Shown here: positions 7,563 through 16,937 of the stretch, in pieces
Layout: every line of letters begins with the position of its first letter
Numbering within the stretch: the first letter of the stretch is position 1
Assembly: GCF_004014775.2 (NCBI RefSeq)
Contig: NZ_CP042808.1
Location: 992,001-1,056,000, forward strand
Length of the DNA stretch: 64,000 nucleotides
Direction of reading: 5' to 3'
Source: Acetobacter oryzoeni
GTDB taxonomy: Bacteria; Pseudomonadota; Alphaproteobacteria; Acetobacterales; Acetobacteraceae
Made by a program: the position numbers and the translations under genes
The notes under the pieces: generated by a model
Seen by the model: only the letters and a program-made list of their open reading frames with translations
Told to the model about the DNA's origin: nothing
Database searches by the model: none

Positions 7563-9110
7563 ATGTCTGATACCGCATCCCCCCCTCTTAGCAGTGACAT
7601 TACCCGCCGCCGGACCTTTGCTATTATCTCGCACCCGGATGCCGGTAAAACCACGCTGACAGAACGGATATTGCGGGCAGGTGGGGCTATTCAGATGGCG
7701 GGCAACGTGCGCGCCAAGGGTGAGCGCCGCCGCACACGGTCTGACTGGATGGGCATTGAGCGGGACCGCGGGATTTCCGTTGTCAGTTCAGTGATGACGT
7801 TCGATTACGGCGGCTGTGTGTTTAACCTGCTTGATACGCCCGGACATGAAGACTTTTCCGAAGATACCTATCGTACCCTAACAGCCGTTGATTCCGCCGT
7901 AATGGTGATTGACGCCGCCAAGGGTATTGAAGATCGGACACGCAAACTGTTCGAGATTTGCCGCCTGCGCGATATTCCGATTGTGACCTTCATCAACAAG
8001 ATGGACCGTGAGGCGCAGGACCCGTTTGCCCTGCTGGATGAAATTGCATCCTCCCTCGCGCTGGATACATCACCCGCCACATGGCCGGTTGGGCGTGCGG
8101 CCACATTTGTTGGTACGTACGATATTCTCACCAAAAAGCTGCACACAACGGTTGATCTGCCAGAAGATGATGCCCGCCTTGTGCAGATGCGTGAGGAACT
8201 GGAACTGGTAGAAGCCGCGCTGCCAGAGTTTGATAAAGAATCCTTCGATGCCGGGCATCTTACCCCCGTATTCTTCGGGAGTGCGATCAAGGAAATCGGG
8301 GTGACCGATCTGCTGGACGCATTGGTGGCCTTTGGCCCACCACCGCGTGACCAAGCGGCAGAAACCCGCGTGGTAAAGGCCACAGAGCCAAACATGACGG
8401 CGCTGGTGTTCAAAATTCAGGCGAATATGGACCCCAACCACCGTGACCGTATTGCCTTTGCCCGTATCTGTTCCGGCAAGCTCAGCCGTGGCATGCGCCT
8501 TAAGCACACGCGTACGGGCAAAAGCTTTGCCGTGCATACGCCTCAGTTCTTTTTTGCGCAGGATCGACATCTGGCAGAAGAAGCCTTTGCAGGCGATGTG
8601 GTGGGTATTCCCAACCACGGCACCTTGCGTATTGGCGATACACTGACAGAAGGTGAAGACATCCAGTTTACCGGCGTGCCACACTTTGCCCCGGAAATTC
8701 TGCGCCGCGTGCGGCTGGATGATGCCATGAAGGCCAAAAAGCTCAAGCAGGCGCTGGTGCAGTTGGCAGAAGAAGGCGTGGTGCAGTTGTTCCGCCCGCA
8801 AGATGGCGCGCAGCCAATTGTGGGCGTTGTGGGCACCTTGCAGCTTGATGTGCTGCAATCTCGCCTGAAGGCGGAATATGGCGTGGCTATTGGCTTTGAT
8901 TCCACGCCTTATTCTCTGGCACGCTGGATTACCGGCCCGCGTGAGAAAATTGAGGCCTTTGCCGCAGCACATCGCTCCGCCATGGCGGATGATCTGGATG
9001 ATGATCCGGTATTTCTGGCTACTTCAGCATTTATGATGCGCCGTACAGAGGAGCAGAACCCGGATATCAGCTTCCATGATATCAAGCAGATTGGTGTGGA
9101 AATTAAATAA
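7563..9110 (+). CDS. prfC: Peptide chain release factor 3
   Basis: A translational GTPase that removes RF1/RF2 from the ribosome after peptide release. The 515 residues carry the G motifs of the EF-G-like GTPase family: HPDAGKTTLTE (P-loop, about residue 27), the switch region RTRSDWMGIERDRGISV, LLDTPGHEDFSEDTYR (G3), NKMDREAQDP (G4), and GSAIKEIG (G5 region). RF3-specific domain II/III sequences follow (FKIQANMDPNHRDRIAFARI). The second in-frame ATG (7563) is preferred over 7542 because it places the P-loop at the family position. Length compares well with the roughly 530 residues of E. coli RF3. Confidence 0.96.
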   Translation: MSDTASPPLSSDITRRRTFAIISHPDAGKTTLTERILRAGGAIQMAGNVRAKGERRRTRSDWMGIERDRGISVVSSVMTFDYGGCVFNLLDTPGHEDFSEDTYRTLTAVDSAVMVIDAAKGIEDRTRKLFEICRLRDIPIVTFINKMDREAQDPFALLDEIASSLALDTSPATWPVGRAATFVGTYDILTKKLHTTVDLPEDDARLVQMREELELVEAALPEFDKESFDAGHLTPVFFGSAIKEIGVTDLLDALVAFGPPPRDQAAETRVVKATEPNMTALVFKIQANMDPNHRDRIAFARICSGKLSRGMRLKHTRTGKSFAVHTPQFFFAQDRHLAEEAFAGDVVGIPNHGTLRIGDTLTEGEDIQFTGVPHFAPEILRRVRLDDAMKAKKLKQALVQLAEEGVVQLFRPQDGAQPIVGVVGTLQLDVLQSRLKAEYGVAIGFDSTPYSLARWITGPREKIEAFAAAHRSAMADDLDDDPVFLATSAFMMRRTEEQNPDISFHDIKQIGVEIK

Positions 9111-9117
9111 GTTATGC

Positions 9118-9156
9118 AATGCCGCGTATCATAAGGTGCGCGGCATTCTGCTTTTT
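9118..9156 (+). terminator. prfC terminator
   Basis: A 9-bp stem AATGCCGCG / CGCGGCATT followed by CTGC and five T. It overlaps the 3' end of the convergent NUDIX gene. Confidence 0.75.
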
Positions 9157-9866
9157 ACATCATGCTGCAAAAGATACTGGCTGGTTGGTAAAATGGTGTT
9201 TTGCCCCAGCCATGTTGTAATATCTAGGGCAGGCACGCAGGCCAGCATGTCGTATTCTTTATTGGCATGCTGTTTCCAGCTTTCTTCCACTTTTTTAAAA
9301 GCAAGCTGCGTTTCCAACACAAGCCCAATATCCAACACGCGGGTATGAGGGTGCCGCACTGCCATAAGTGGCGGCCCAACCTGTAGGCTTTTTGCATCCA
9401 GCCCCAATTCTTCTGTGGCCTCTGCTAAAATCTGCTCGGCTAAATTGACGTTTTGCGTGTTGGTGCGTTTTTCAATGCTGCCAGCGGGCGGGCTTTGCCA
9501 GAAATTTCCCTGATAAATGGAAGATGGGTTGCGCCTGCCCAACACGTATCCATCTGGCGTATGCACCAGCCCCACCACGGCTAATGGTTGCAGGCGCAAA
9601 AATGGAAAAAGTGCGGGGTTCTTCATTTGTGCAAATACGCGGCGATACTCTGTCCAATAGCCTTTAATGGCTGTGCGCGTTACGCAGGATGCAGAAAATA
9701 CGCAGCCATTAAACAGGGCTGGCGTTGTTGTACAGGCTTGCTGCCATAGATGTGTGATTTCCTGCTCAATATCTGCCGGAGCCGCCGGAGGTGGGGCTTC
9801 CACATCAATACGGCAGGAAGCAGAAAGGGGCAGGGCAGGCCACGGGCCACCAAAAGAACGGATCAT
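9129..9866 (-). CDS. NUDIX-like hydrolase with an interrupted Nudix box
   Basis: A 245-residue protein. The central part, from about residue 97 (VVGLVHTPDGYVLGRRN), resembles the NUDIX fold. The motif PPAGSIEKR is followed, after an apparent insertion, by AEATEELGLD near residues 150-160. In the consensus GX5EX7REUXEEXGU the two Glu of EE are present but the Arg before them is replaced by Ala, and the spacing is enlarged. Catalysis is therefore likely but not certain. The N-terminal hundred residues, including a Cys pair and an Arg-rich part, are not recognised. The gene is convergent with prfC and the substrate is unknown. Confidence 0.72.
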   Translation of the reverse strand: MIRSFGGPWPALPLSASCRIDVEAPPPAAPADIEQEITHLWQQACTTTPALFNGCVFSASCVTRTAIKGYWTEYRRVFAQMKNPALFPFLRLQPLAVVGLVHTPDGYVLGRRNPSSIYQGNFWQSPPAGSIEKRTNTQNVNLAEQILAEATEELGLDAKSLQVGPPLMAVRHPHTRVLDIGLVLETQLAFKKVEESWKQHANKEYDMLACVPALDITTWLGQNTILPTSQYLLQHDVKSRMPRTL

Positions 9867-9892
9867 GCCTTACCCTAATGCGATGTGTGGCC

Positions 9893-9921
9893 AAAAGAAA
9901 AGGGAGCCACTGGGGCTCCCT
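9893..9921 (-). terminator. Isocitrate dehydrogenase gene terminator
   Basis: Read on the minus strand, GGGAGCC, a 5-base loop and GGCTCCC are followed by a T-rich tail (TTTTCTTTT). It lies about 45 bases after the dehydrogenase stop. Confidence 0.8.
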
Positions 9922-9964
9922 TTCCATCGCAATCGGTTTTTTTGAACAGCCAGACTGCTCAATA

Positions 9965-10996
9965 TCAGGCAACGGCCTGTTTCAGAGCTGCTGTCAGATC
10001 CTTTGTGGAGGCATTGCCGCCCAGATCTTTCGTGCGCACTGTACCGTTGGTGATAACCTTTTTGATACCGGCATCAATACGGTCAGCCAGATCATTACGG
10101 TTTACATGGCGCAGCATCATAACGGCTGCCAGCAGCAGAGCCAGCGGGTTGGCAATGCCTTTGCCTGCGATATCTGGTGCAGAACCGTGCACGGCTTCAA
10201 ACACAGCGGCTTTTTCACCAATGTTTGCACCCGGTGCCATACCCAAGCCACCCACCAGACCGGCCGTAAGGTCGGAAAGGATGTCACCAAACAGGTTGGT
10301 GGTCACAATCACATCAAACTGCCATGGGTTGATAACAAGCTGCATGGCGCAGGCATCTACAATCCGTTCATTGAATTCAATGCGGCCCTTGTATTCTTCT
10401 GCAACCTTGCGGCCTTCTTCAAGGAACAGGCCTGTCAGCAGTTTGAGGATATTGGCCTTGTGAACAATGGTTACCGTTTTACGGTTGTTCTTTACCGCAT
10501 ATTCAAAGGCAAACTTTACAATCCGGCGGCATTCTGCGCGGGAGTTAAAGCCGGAGCTTAGCGCAATGCCCTTGGGGTCATCCCCCACCGGAATGTAATG
10601 TTCCATTGCTGCGTAATAACCTTCAAGGTTTTCACGGAACAGAACAAGGTCGATATCATCAAACCGACCACCGGGAATGATGGTTTTGGTTGGGCGCAGG
10701 TTGGCAAACAGGCCAAATTCCTGACGCAGGGTTACGTTGATGGATTTGAACCCACCACCAACTGGAGTTGTCAGCGGGCCTTTCAGGGCCAGGCCCGTGC
10801 GCCGGATGCTTTCAATTGTCTGCTTGGGCAGCGGGTCATTTACCGCGTCCACACCCGCCATACCGGCCAGCTGGCGGTCCCATACAAATGGGGCCCCAAC
10901 GGTATCCAGAATTTCGGTAACTGATTCAACAATTTCAGGGCCGATGCCATCACCTGCAATAAGAGTGGCTGGAATGGTCTTGCTGTCTGTCGTCAT
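9965..10996 (-). CDS. Isocitrate dehydrogenase, probably NAD+-dependent
   Basis: A 343-residue beta-decarboxylating dehydrogenase. [14 protein letters not shown] opens the fold, [23 protein letters not shown] binds substrate, and [17 protein letters not shown] supplies metal-binding Asp residues. The cofactor loop reads [15 protein letters not shown]. The Asp-Ile pair at the position where NADP enzymes carry Lys-Tyr indicates NAD+ preference. The short length fits the NAD-type/homoisocitrate-like subgroup and not the 415-residue E. coli enzyme. In Acetobacter this enzyme would feed NADH production in the citric acid cycle, alongside the citrate synthase and AarC genes in this window. Isopropylmalate dehydrogenase is less likely because leu genes are absent nearby and the sequence matches the isocitrate group. 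Confidence 0.88.
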   Translation of the reverse strand: MTTDSKTIPATLIAGDGIGPEIVESVTEILDTVGAPFVWDRQLAGMAGVDAVNDPLPKQTIESIRRTGLALKGPLTTPVGGGFKSINVTLRQEFGLFANLRPTKTIIPGGRFDDIDLVLFRENLEGYYAAMEHYIPVGDDPKGIALSSGFNSRAECRRIVKFAFEYAVKNNRKTVTIVHKANILKLLTGLFLEEGRKVAEEYKGRIEFNERIVDACAMQLVINPWQFDVIVTTNLFGDILSDLTAGLVGGLGMAPGANIGEKAAVFEAVHGSAPDIAGKGIANPLALLLAAVMMLRHVNRNDLADRIDAGIKKVITNGTVRTKDLGGNASTKDLTAALKQAVA

Positions 10997-11088
10997 TCTG
11001 AGAAGCTCCCTTCAACTTCGTAGCCTGTTTTGCGCCCGTTTTACGGTGCATGCGATTCTCAATTTCGTGACCAGCGGGGAAAGACTCC

Positions 11089-11112
11089 GCCTCTCACGCC
11101 CTCTTGAGAGGC
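11089..11112 (-). terminator. Possible hairpin at the end of the aminopeptidase gene
   Basis: GCCTCTC / GAGAGGC inverted repeat overlapping the stop codon of the minus-strand aminopeptidase gene, with only a short T-containing tail afterwards. Confidence 0.3.
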
Positions 11113-12875
11113 GCACATGCCGTTTTCAGCCATTTCTGTGCATCAGATGGCAGGTGAGGGCCTACCTGATCCAAGATTTGAGCATGGTACGCGTCCAGCA
11201 CGGCGGTATCTTCCGGGCCTAACAGGGTGAGGTCAATCAACCGTCTGTCAAAAGGTGCCAGTGTAAGGGTTTCAAATTCCAGAAAAGCCCGGTCCGAATG
11301 CGGTATGTTGCCGGGGCGGATCATCACCAGTGTTTCCAGCCGGATGCCGTAGGCGCCGGGTTTGTAAAAGCCCGGCTCGTTGGAAATCACCATGCCTTCT
11401 TCAAGCGTAATGGGAGAAGGCATTTTGGAAATACGGGCTGGCCCTTCATGCACGGAAAGAAAGCTGCCCACACCGTGGCCGGTGCCGTGGTCATAATCCA
11501 GCCCGGCCTGCCACAGGTCAAACCGTGCCAGTGCATCTAGCGCATGGCCTTTGGTGCCCACCGGAAAACGCGCGCGACCAAGGCGCAAGTTCCCCTTGAG
11601 CACACGGGTAAATACGTCTTTCAGGCTGGCAGATGGCGCATCGGGGCCTGTCCAGATTGTGCGGGTAACATCTGTTGTGCCTTCAGGGTACTGGCCACCG
11701 CTATCAATCAGGTAAACTTCGTTATCCTGTAATTTCCGGTCACTTTCCGGCGTGACGCGGTAATGAATAATGGCCCCATTGGGGCCGGAACCGGAAATGG
11801 CCGGAAAGGATTCTTCTTTGTAATCCTTCCCTTCGGCACGGAAGGCATCAAGCTGTGTGGCGGCTTCAAGTTCTGTGCAGTTGCGGCCTTTTGTATCCAG
11901 CCAATGCAGAAAGCGGCAAAGCGCTACGCCATCACGCAGATGGGCTGTGCGCATGCCCATCTGTTCCGCCTTGTTTTTACGGGCTTTGGGCAGCAGGCAG
12001 GGGTCTGGTGCTTCCTGCAGCGTGGCGCCATGGCGGGTGAGGGTTTGCCCAAACCAGACAGCATTGCTGGCAGGGTCCACGCCAACGGTTTTGCCTTTCA
12101 GGGTTGCCAGAACCTGCTCCATCTCCTGCGGCGCATGCACGCGCACGGAAGAGCCAAGCCATTCCTTAACGTTAGCCGAAACTTTTTCTGGCTCTATAAA
12201 CAGGTCTACCGAACTGTTTGCATGCACCAACGCAAAGGCCAACACCACAGGTGTGCAGGGGATATCGGAGCCACGAATATTCAGTAGCCATGCGATAGAG
12301 GCTGAATCACTCAGAACAGCGGCATCCTGACCATTCTGCGTCAGAATTGCAGAAATTCCCTGCCGCTTTTCAGCAGAACTTCGGCCAGCAAAAGCAAGCG
12401 GATGTATGCAGGCTGGGGCCGAGGGAAAAGCTGGTCGATCGGTCCAGATATCATCCACCAGATTGCGGGATGTGGGCACCAGAGTTACCCCGCTTTGGGC
12501 TGCAAACGGGCGCAGCTCCGCCACACTCATCACACGCGGGTCATACCCCACGCGGGTTTCTGGTTTGGCTTGTTCTTTCAGCCATGTGGCCGGAGGTGTC
12601 TGGCTAATATGTAGCCGTTGCCAGCATGTGCCATCCACCTGTTGATCCATCTGGGTAATGTAACGACCATCAGAAAATACGGCGGCAGTATGGGGCAGCA
12701 CAATGGCTGTGCCTGCGCTGCCTGTAAAACCTGTTAACCATGCCAGACGTTCTGCACAGGCTGGTGTGTATTCCCCCAAAAACTCATCGCTATGGGGCAC
12801 AATCAGGCCATCCAGCCCCTCGTTTTGCAAAAGGGTGCGCAATGCGGCAAGACGGGTAGAGGATGCAGACGCCAT
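11094..12875 (-). CDS. Xaa-Pro aminopeptidase (aminopeptidase P, M24B)
   Basis: A 593-residue cytosolic metallopeptidase that removes the N-terminal residue before proline. The architecture is two creatinase-like N-terminal domains (from MASASSTRLAALRTLLQNE, with SDEFLGEY and FSDGRYITQ) followed by the pita-bread M24 domain from about residue 300. The metal ligands are visible: Asp in LIDSGGQYPEG (about 390), Asp in TTDVTRT (about 401), His in HGTGHGVGSF (about 465), Glu in NEPGFY (about 498) and Glu in RLETLV (about 513). The length matches the long three-domain form (about 600 residues, as in eukaryotes and many Alphaproteobacteria). Confidence 0.92.
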   Translation of the reverse strand: MASASSTRLAALRTLLQNEGLDGLIVPHSDEFLGEYTPACAERLAWLTGFTGSAGTAIVLPHTAAVFSDGRYITQMDQQVDGTCWQRLHISQTPPATWLKEQAKPETRVGYDPRVMSVAELRPFAAQSGVTLVPTSRNLVDDIWTDRPAFPSAPACIHPLAFAGRSSAEKRQGISAILTQNGQDAAVLSDSASIAWLLNIRGSDIPCTPVVLAFALVHANSSVDLFIEPEKVSANVKEWLGSSVRVHAPQEMEQVLATLKGKTVGVDPASNAVWFGQTLTRHGATLQEAPDPCLLPKARKNKAEQMGMRTAHLRDGVALCRFLHWLDTKGRNCTELEAATQLDAFRAEGKDYKEESFPAISGSGPNGAIIHYRVTPESDRKLQDNEVYLIDSGGQYPEGTTDVTRTIWTGPDAPSASLKDVFTRVLKGNLRLGRARFPVGTKGHALDALARFDLWQAGLDYDHGTGHGVGSFLSVHEGPARISKMPSPITLEEGMVISNEPGFYKPGAYGIRLETLVMIRPGNIPHSDRAFLEFETLTLAPFDRRLIDLTLLGPEDTAVLDAYHAQILDQVGPHLPSDAQKWLKTACAPLKRA

Positions 12876-12915
12876 GGAAACCGTGTCCTGAAAAGATAGG
12901 AAAAGAAAAGGCCGA

Positions 12916-13836
12916 TCAGGCTGTTTTTCGAATAGGAAGAACCGGGCGGCGCAGGATCAGGGTAGCCCATTCGCCTTCATGCAGTTCCTGCTCAAGCACC
13001 AGCCCCTGCCGCCGATGCGCGGCCAGCACCATACGCACCTGTGTGCGCAACAGCCCGGCCAGAATAACCGTGCCGCCGGGGGCCAGATACCGTACCAGGT
13101 CCTTGGCCATCAGGCACAAGGGGCGGGCCAGAATATTGGCAAAAACTAGATCAAACGGCGCGGCCTTCCAGATGGCGGGGGTTTGCCACCCATTGCCCAG
13201 GCGGCATGTCATGGCGCGGTTAAGCTGGTTGCGTTTGGCGTTTTGTGCCGCCACACGCACAGACCACGGCTCAATATCCACTGCCAGCACCTTTTGGTGC
13301 AGCAATGCTGCTGCGGCCATGGCCAGAATACCGGTGCCGCAACCCAAATCCAGAATACGGCGGGGGCGGCGGTAAGCCACACGTTCCAGCGCGCGCAGGC
13401 AGCCGCGGGTGGAACCATGCTCGCCCGAGCCAAAGGCCACGCCAGCATCCAGCGTGAGCACAATGCGGGTGGCGTTTTTGGAATCGGGCAAATGCGTGCC
13501 GCGCACCACAAAACGGCGGCCCACTTCCTGTTCAGGAAAAGCCTCATACGTGCGGGCCAGCCAGCCTTCGGCTTCTGTGCTAGTGCGTTCCAGTGGGGCG
13601 CTTACGCCTGTTGTCAGTTCAGCCAGCACAAGGGCGGCTGCCAGTTCATCCTCACGGTGCCCGGTGTCTTTTACGCCTTCTACCCGCCACTGGGTGCCTT
13701 CCGGGTTGGCTTCAAAAATACCTACCGTGGCGCATACGCTGCCAATGGCGTTTTCGTAAGCTTCCACCGCCGCTTCCGGCACAGTGACAGAAATGGTTTC
13801 AAGGCTGGTGGCATGACGGCGGGTAGGAGGGGCCAT
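12916..13836 (-). CDS. prmA: Ribosomal protein L11 methyltransferase
   Basis: A SAM-dependent enzyme that trimethylates ribosomal protein L11. The N-terminal substrate-binding half is followed by a class I methyltransferase domain. Landmarks are VAFGSGEHGSTRGCL near residue 135, ILDLGCGTGILAMAAA (SAM-binding motif I, near 165), AVDIEPWSV (motif II) and VFANILARPL (the NILA motif typical of PrmA). The 306 residues agree with the family. The ATG overlaps the stop of the upstream helicase gene (TAATG), so the two are probably cotranscribed and coupled. Confidence 0.95.
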   Translation of the reverse strand: MAPPTRRHATSLETISVTVPEAAVEAYENAIGSVCATVGIFEANPEGTQWRVEGVKDTGHREDELAAALVLAELTTGVSAPLERTSTEAEGWLARTYEAFPEQEVGRRFVVRGTHLPDSKNATRIVLTLDAGVAFGSGEHGSTRGCLRALERVAYRRPRRILDLGCGTGILAMAAAALLHQKVLAVDIEPWSVRVAAQNAKRNQLNRAMTCRLGNGWQTPAIWKAAPFDLVFANILARPLCLMAKDLVRYLAPGGTVILAGLLRTQVRMVLAAHRRQGLVLEQELHEGEWATLILRRPVLPIRKTA

Positions 13837-16067
13837 TAGATTTTCTCGATAAAGGATGAAAGAAGACGTTTGGTACCGACAGATTCAAAAGACACTTCAA
13901 CATGGTGCCGATCTGCCGAAATAACGATGCCCTCGCCAAAGCGGGGGTGGCGCACATGGTCACCCAGTTGCAGGGCCGGTGCGGCCTCCAGCATGGGGTC
14001 TTTTCTGCGGCGGGCAATAATGGGGCCGTTATCAAACACGGATTCGGAAAGGTTCAGGCCCTGCCGCTGGAACCCGCCGCCCTCATCATGGCGGACCACG
14101 TGTTCATCTGGCAGCTCGTCCAGAAAACGGCTGGGCATGGAGGGCTGCCAGTTGGCGTAAATGCGTCTGCGGCCTGCGTGAAAGATAATGGCTTCCTGCC
14201 GTGCGCGCGTAATGCCCACGTAAGCCAGCCTGCGTTCTTCCTCCAGCCCTTTCAGGCCCCCTTCATCCAGCGTGCGCTGGGAGGGAAAAACGCCTTCCTC
14301 CCAACCGGGCAGGAATACCGTATCAAACTCCAGCCCCTTGGCGCCGTGCAGAGTCATGATGGACAGGTAATCATCCTGCCCGTTTTCATCATGATCCATA
14401 ACAAGGGCAACGTGCTCCAGAAACTCGCCCAGAGTTCCAAAATCGGCCAGTGCGCGCGTTAGTTCTTTCAGGTTTTCCAACCGCCCCGGCGCATCGGGGG
14501 AGCGATCCTGCCGCCACATGTCCAGATACCCGCTTTCTTCCAGCAGGTGTTCTACGGCCACCACATGGCCTTCACGCGCCAGAATATCGCGCGTGCTGGC
14601 AAAGGCTTCCATCAACTGGCGTAAATGGGCGGCAGATTTTCCTTTAAGGGTGTTATCTTCCAGCAGTTTTTCCGTACCACCTGTAAGGGGCAGGTTATTG
14701 GCGCGGGCTGCTGCATGTAGCTTTTGCAGCCCGGCCGGGCCAACACCGCGTTTGGGCACGTTGATAATGCGTTCAAAAGCCAGATCATCCGCAGGTTGGC
14801 TCAGCACGCGCATGTAGGCCAGTGCATCACGTATTTCTGCGCGTTCATAAAAACGCAGGCCGCCCACAATGCGGTAAGGCAGGCCGGTTTGCATCAGCCG
14901 TTCTTCAAATGCACGGGTTTGAAAGCCCGCACGCACCAGAATGGCAATTTCCTTTAGGGCGTGGCCTTGTGCGCGCAGCTTTTCGGCCTGCTCGCACACC
15001 ATGCGGGCTTCTGTATCCGAATCCCATACCCCTAGAACGCTAACCTTTTTACCTTCTGCATCTTCTCGACCAGGGCGGAGTGTTTTGCCCAATCGTTCGC
15101 TGTTATGGGCAATAAGCCCTGCTGCTGCCCCCAGAATATGCCGGGTGGAGCGATAATTGCGTTCCAGCCGCACAACCTTGGCGGAGGGAAAATCTTTTTC
15201 AAACCGCAGGATGTTTTCAACTTCTGCACCGCGCCATGAGTAGATAGATTGATCATCATCCCCCACGCAGCAGATGTTGGCCGGGCCTTCTGCATGTTTG
15301 GCCAGCAGGCGCAGCCAGAGATACTGAATGGTGTTGGTATCCTGATACTCGTCCACCAGAATGTAGCGGAACAGGCGGTGATACTGGGCCAGCACATCAG
15401 GCCGTGTGCGCAAAATTTCGGTCACATGCAGCATGAGGTCACCAAAATCGCAGGCATTCAGCTGCTTCAGGCGGGCCTGATACGCGGTGTAAATGGCGCG
15501 GGCATGGCCATTGGCAAAGTCCGAGTCCTCGGTGGGGGTAATGCGTTCCGGTGTAAGCCCTCGGTCTTTCCAACGCTGGATCACGCCCAAAAGGCCCGGA
15601 GCAGGCCAGCGTTTGATATCAATCTGCCACGGCGCCATAACCTGCTTGAGCAGGCGCAACTGGTCATCCGTATCCAGAATGGTAAAGCTTTGGGTCAGCC
15701 CCACATACTCAGCATGGCGGCGGAGCATACGCGCGCAAAGGGCATGAAATGTGCCTAACCATAACCCTTCTGCCGGGCTGCCCAAAAGCAGGCCGATACG
15801 CTCACGCATTTCTCGCGCAGCTTTATTGGTAAAGGTTACTGTCAGGATCTGCCACGGCTTGGCGCGGCCTGTTAGCAGGATATGCGCAAAGCGGGTGGTT
15901 AAAACCCGTGTTTTGCCTGTGCCAGCACCAGCCAGTACCAGCAAAGGGCCATCCGTTGTTTCAATAGCTGCGCGCTGTTCGGGGTTGAGACGAGCCAGAT
16001 AACTGTCACCCGAGGCAGACGGAGATGAAAAAAGCGGGGCGGAGGGGTGTTCGGACGTATTCACCAT
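13836..16067 (-). CDS. UvrD/PcrA-type ATP-dependent DNA helicase
   Basis: A superfamily 1A 3'-5' helicase of 743 residues, acting in nucleotide excision or mismatch repair and in clearing replication obstacles. Motifs in order: Q motif LNPEQRAAI, Walker A AGAGTGKTRV (about residue 47), LTVTFTNKAA (Ia), VDEYQDTN (II), GDDDQSIYSWRGA (III), ERNYRST (IV), MTLHGAKGLEFD (V) and YVGITRA (VI). The C-terminal tail (LQLGDHVRHPRFGEGIVI) is the Tudor-like PcrA/UvrD RNA polymerase-interacting region. It precedes prmA with an overlapping stop/start. Confidence 0.94.
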   Translation of the reverse strand: MVNTSEHPSAPLFSSPSASGDSYLARLNPEQRAAIETTDGPLLVLAGAGTGKTRVLTTRFAHILLTGRAKPWQILTVTFTNKAAREMRERIGLLLGSPAEGLWLGTFHALCARMLRRHAEYVGLTQSFTILDTDDQLRLLKQVMAPWQIDIKRWPAPGLLGVIQRWKDRGLTPERITPTEDSDFANGHARAIYTAYQARLKQLNACDFGDLMLHVTEILRTRPDVLAQYHRLFRYILVDEYQDTNTIQYLWLRLLAKHAEGPANICCVGDDDQSIYSWRGAEVENILRFEKDFPSAKVVRLERNYRSTRHILGAAAGLIAHNSERLGKTLRPGREDAEGKKVSVLGVWDSDTEARMVCEQAEKLRAQGHALKEIAILVRAGFQTRAFEERLMQTGLPYRIVGGLRFYERAEIRDALAYMRVLSQPADDLAFERIINVPKRGVGPAGLQKLHAAARANNLPLTGGTEKLLEDNTLKGKSAAHLRQLMEAFASTRDILAREGHVVAVEHLLEESGYLDMWRQDRSPDAPGRLENLKELTRALADFGTLGEFLEHVALVMDHDENGQDDYLSIMTLHGAKGLEFDTVFLPGWEEGVFPSQRTLDEGGLKGLEEERRLAYVGITRARQEAIIFHAGRRRIYANWQPSMPSRFLDELPDEHVVRHDEGGGFQRQGLNLSESVFDNGPIIARRRKDPMLEAAPALQLGDHVRHPRFGEGIVISADRHHVEVSFESVGTKRLLSSFIEKI

Positions 16068-16214
16068 GCCTTTATATAAGCATGTGCGCTTCAGGCCAAA
16101 CGGAGCAATGGAATGGGGAGACAGTCAGCAGAGCAGAAAAGGCAAAAAAAGCCCGGCTGCTTTGCAGTAAAGACCGACACAACCCACGGTTGTTTAAACG
16201 TGCAACAAGGTGCC

Positions 16215-16937
16215 ATGCCTGTTTTTGAAAGCACCGGCCCGACAGGGCATCGCAAACGTATGCGCCAGCGCGTGTTGGCACAGGGTGCGGCTTCCTTGGC
16301 GGATTATGAATTGCTGGAAATGCTGCTCTATGTCGGGATTCCACGTAAAGATACAAAGCCGCTGGCCAAAAACCTTATCAATGTCTTTGGGTCTTTGCAG
16401 GCTGTGCTGGAAGCGGGGGAAGAAAATCTGCGCCAGATTAGCGGCATTACGCGCGCAAGTGCGGCAGTTTTGCAGGATGTGGCCTGTGTGGCAGACAGGT
16501 TGCCAGAAAATGGTGAGGAAACACGCCAGTTTTTGGGAAACTGGGACAGTATTTTAGAATATGCAGATGTATACTTGGCAAATGCCCCCAGAGGGCAGGT
16601 GCGCGCTTTATTTCTGGATAGCCGTAACCAGTTAATTGCCGATGAAGCTGTGCCAGCTTTTTTGCATGAGGGTAGCAGCCATGAAACCATGGCTTGTATT
16701 CGGCAAGCGGTCGCGCTGGTCTTGCAACGTGCGTTAGCTTTGCATGCCTGTGCGTTGGTAACGGTGGATTGGGTGGCAGAAGATCAAACGCTGGATCAAA
16801 CCCTTGCGCAAAACGCACCTTTTGTAAGGGAATTACAGCGCAGTGCACCATTATTGGCCGTAGAGGTGCACGACCATATTGCCATTGGATGTGGCGAATG
16901 GCGCAGCTTCAACCACCATACAGGGCCGAAATCTTGA
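16215..16937 (+). CDS. RadC-family protein with degenerate JAMM domain
   Basis: A 240-residue RadC homologue. The N-terminal domain is well kept: TGHRKRMRQRVL, DYELLEMLLYVGIPR and DTKPLAKNLI are diagnostic, followed by a helix-hairpin-helix-like segment. The C-terminal MPN/JAMM fold is recognisable (RALFLDSRNQLIADE) but the metal-binding motif HNHPSGDPxPSxxD is gone: the corresponding stretch reads VTVDWVAEDQTLDQT, with no His. Zinc-dependent catalysis is therefore unlikely. Its stop codon overlaps a TTG start of a second RadC-type gene with intact JAMM. The start at 16215 follows AAGG; a longer start at 16113 would add 34 unconserved residues. The biological role of RadC proteins is unsettled. 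Confidence 0.8.
   Translation: MPVFESTGPTGHRKRMRQRVLAQGAASLADYELLEMLLYVGIPRKDTKPLAKNLINVFGSLQAVLEAGEENLRQISGITRASAAVLQDVACVADRLPENGEETRQFLGNWDSILEYADVYLANAPRGQVRALFLDSRNQLIADEAVPAFLHEGSSHETMACIRQAVALVLQRALALHACALVTVDWVAEDQTLDQTLAQNAPFVRELQRSAPLLAVEVHDHIAIGCGEWRSFNHHTGPKS

Noticed and set aside
8070..8972. 300-codon open frame on the minus strand inside prfC
   Set aside because: Antisense shadow of a well-conserved gene; protein is Cys/His/Gln-rich with no family resemblance.
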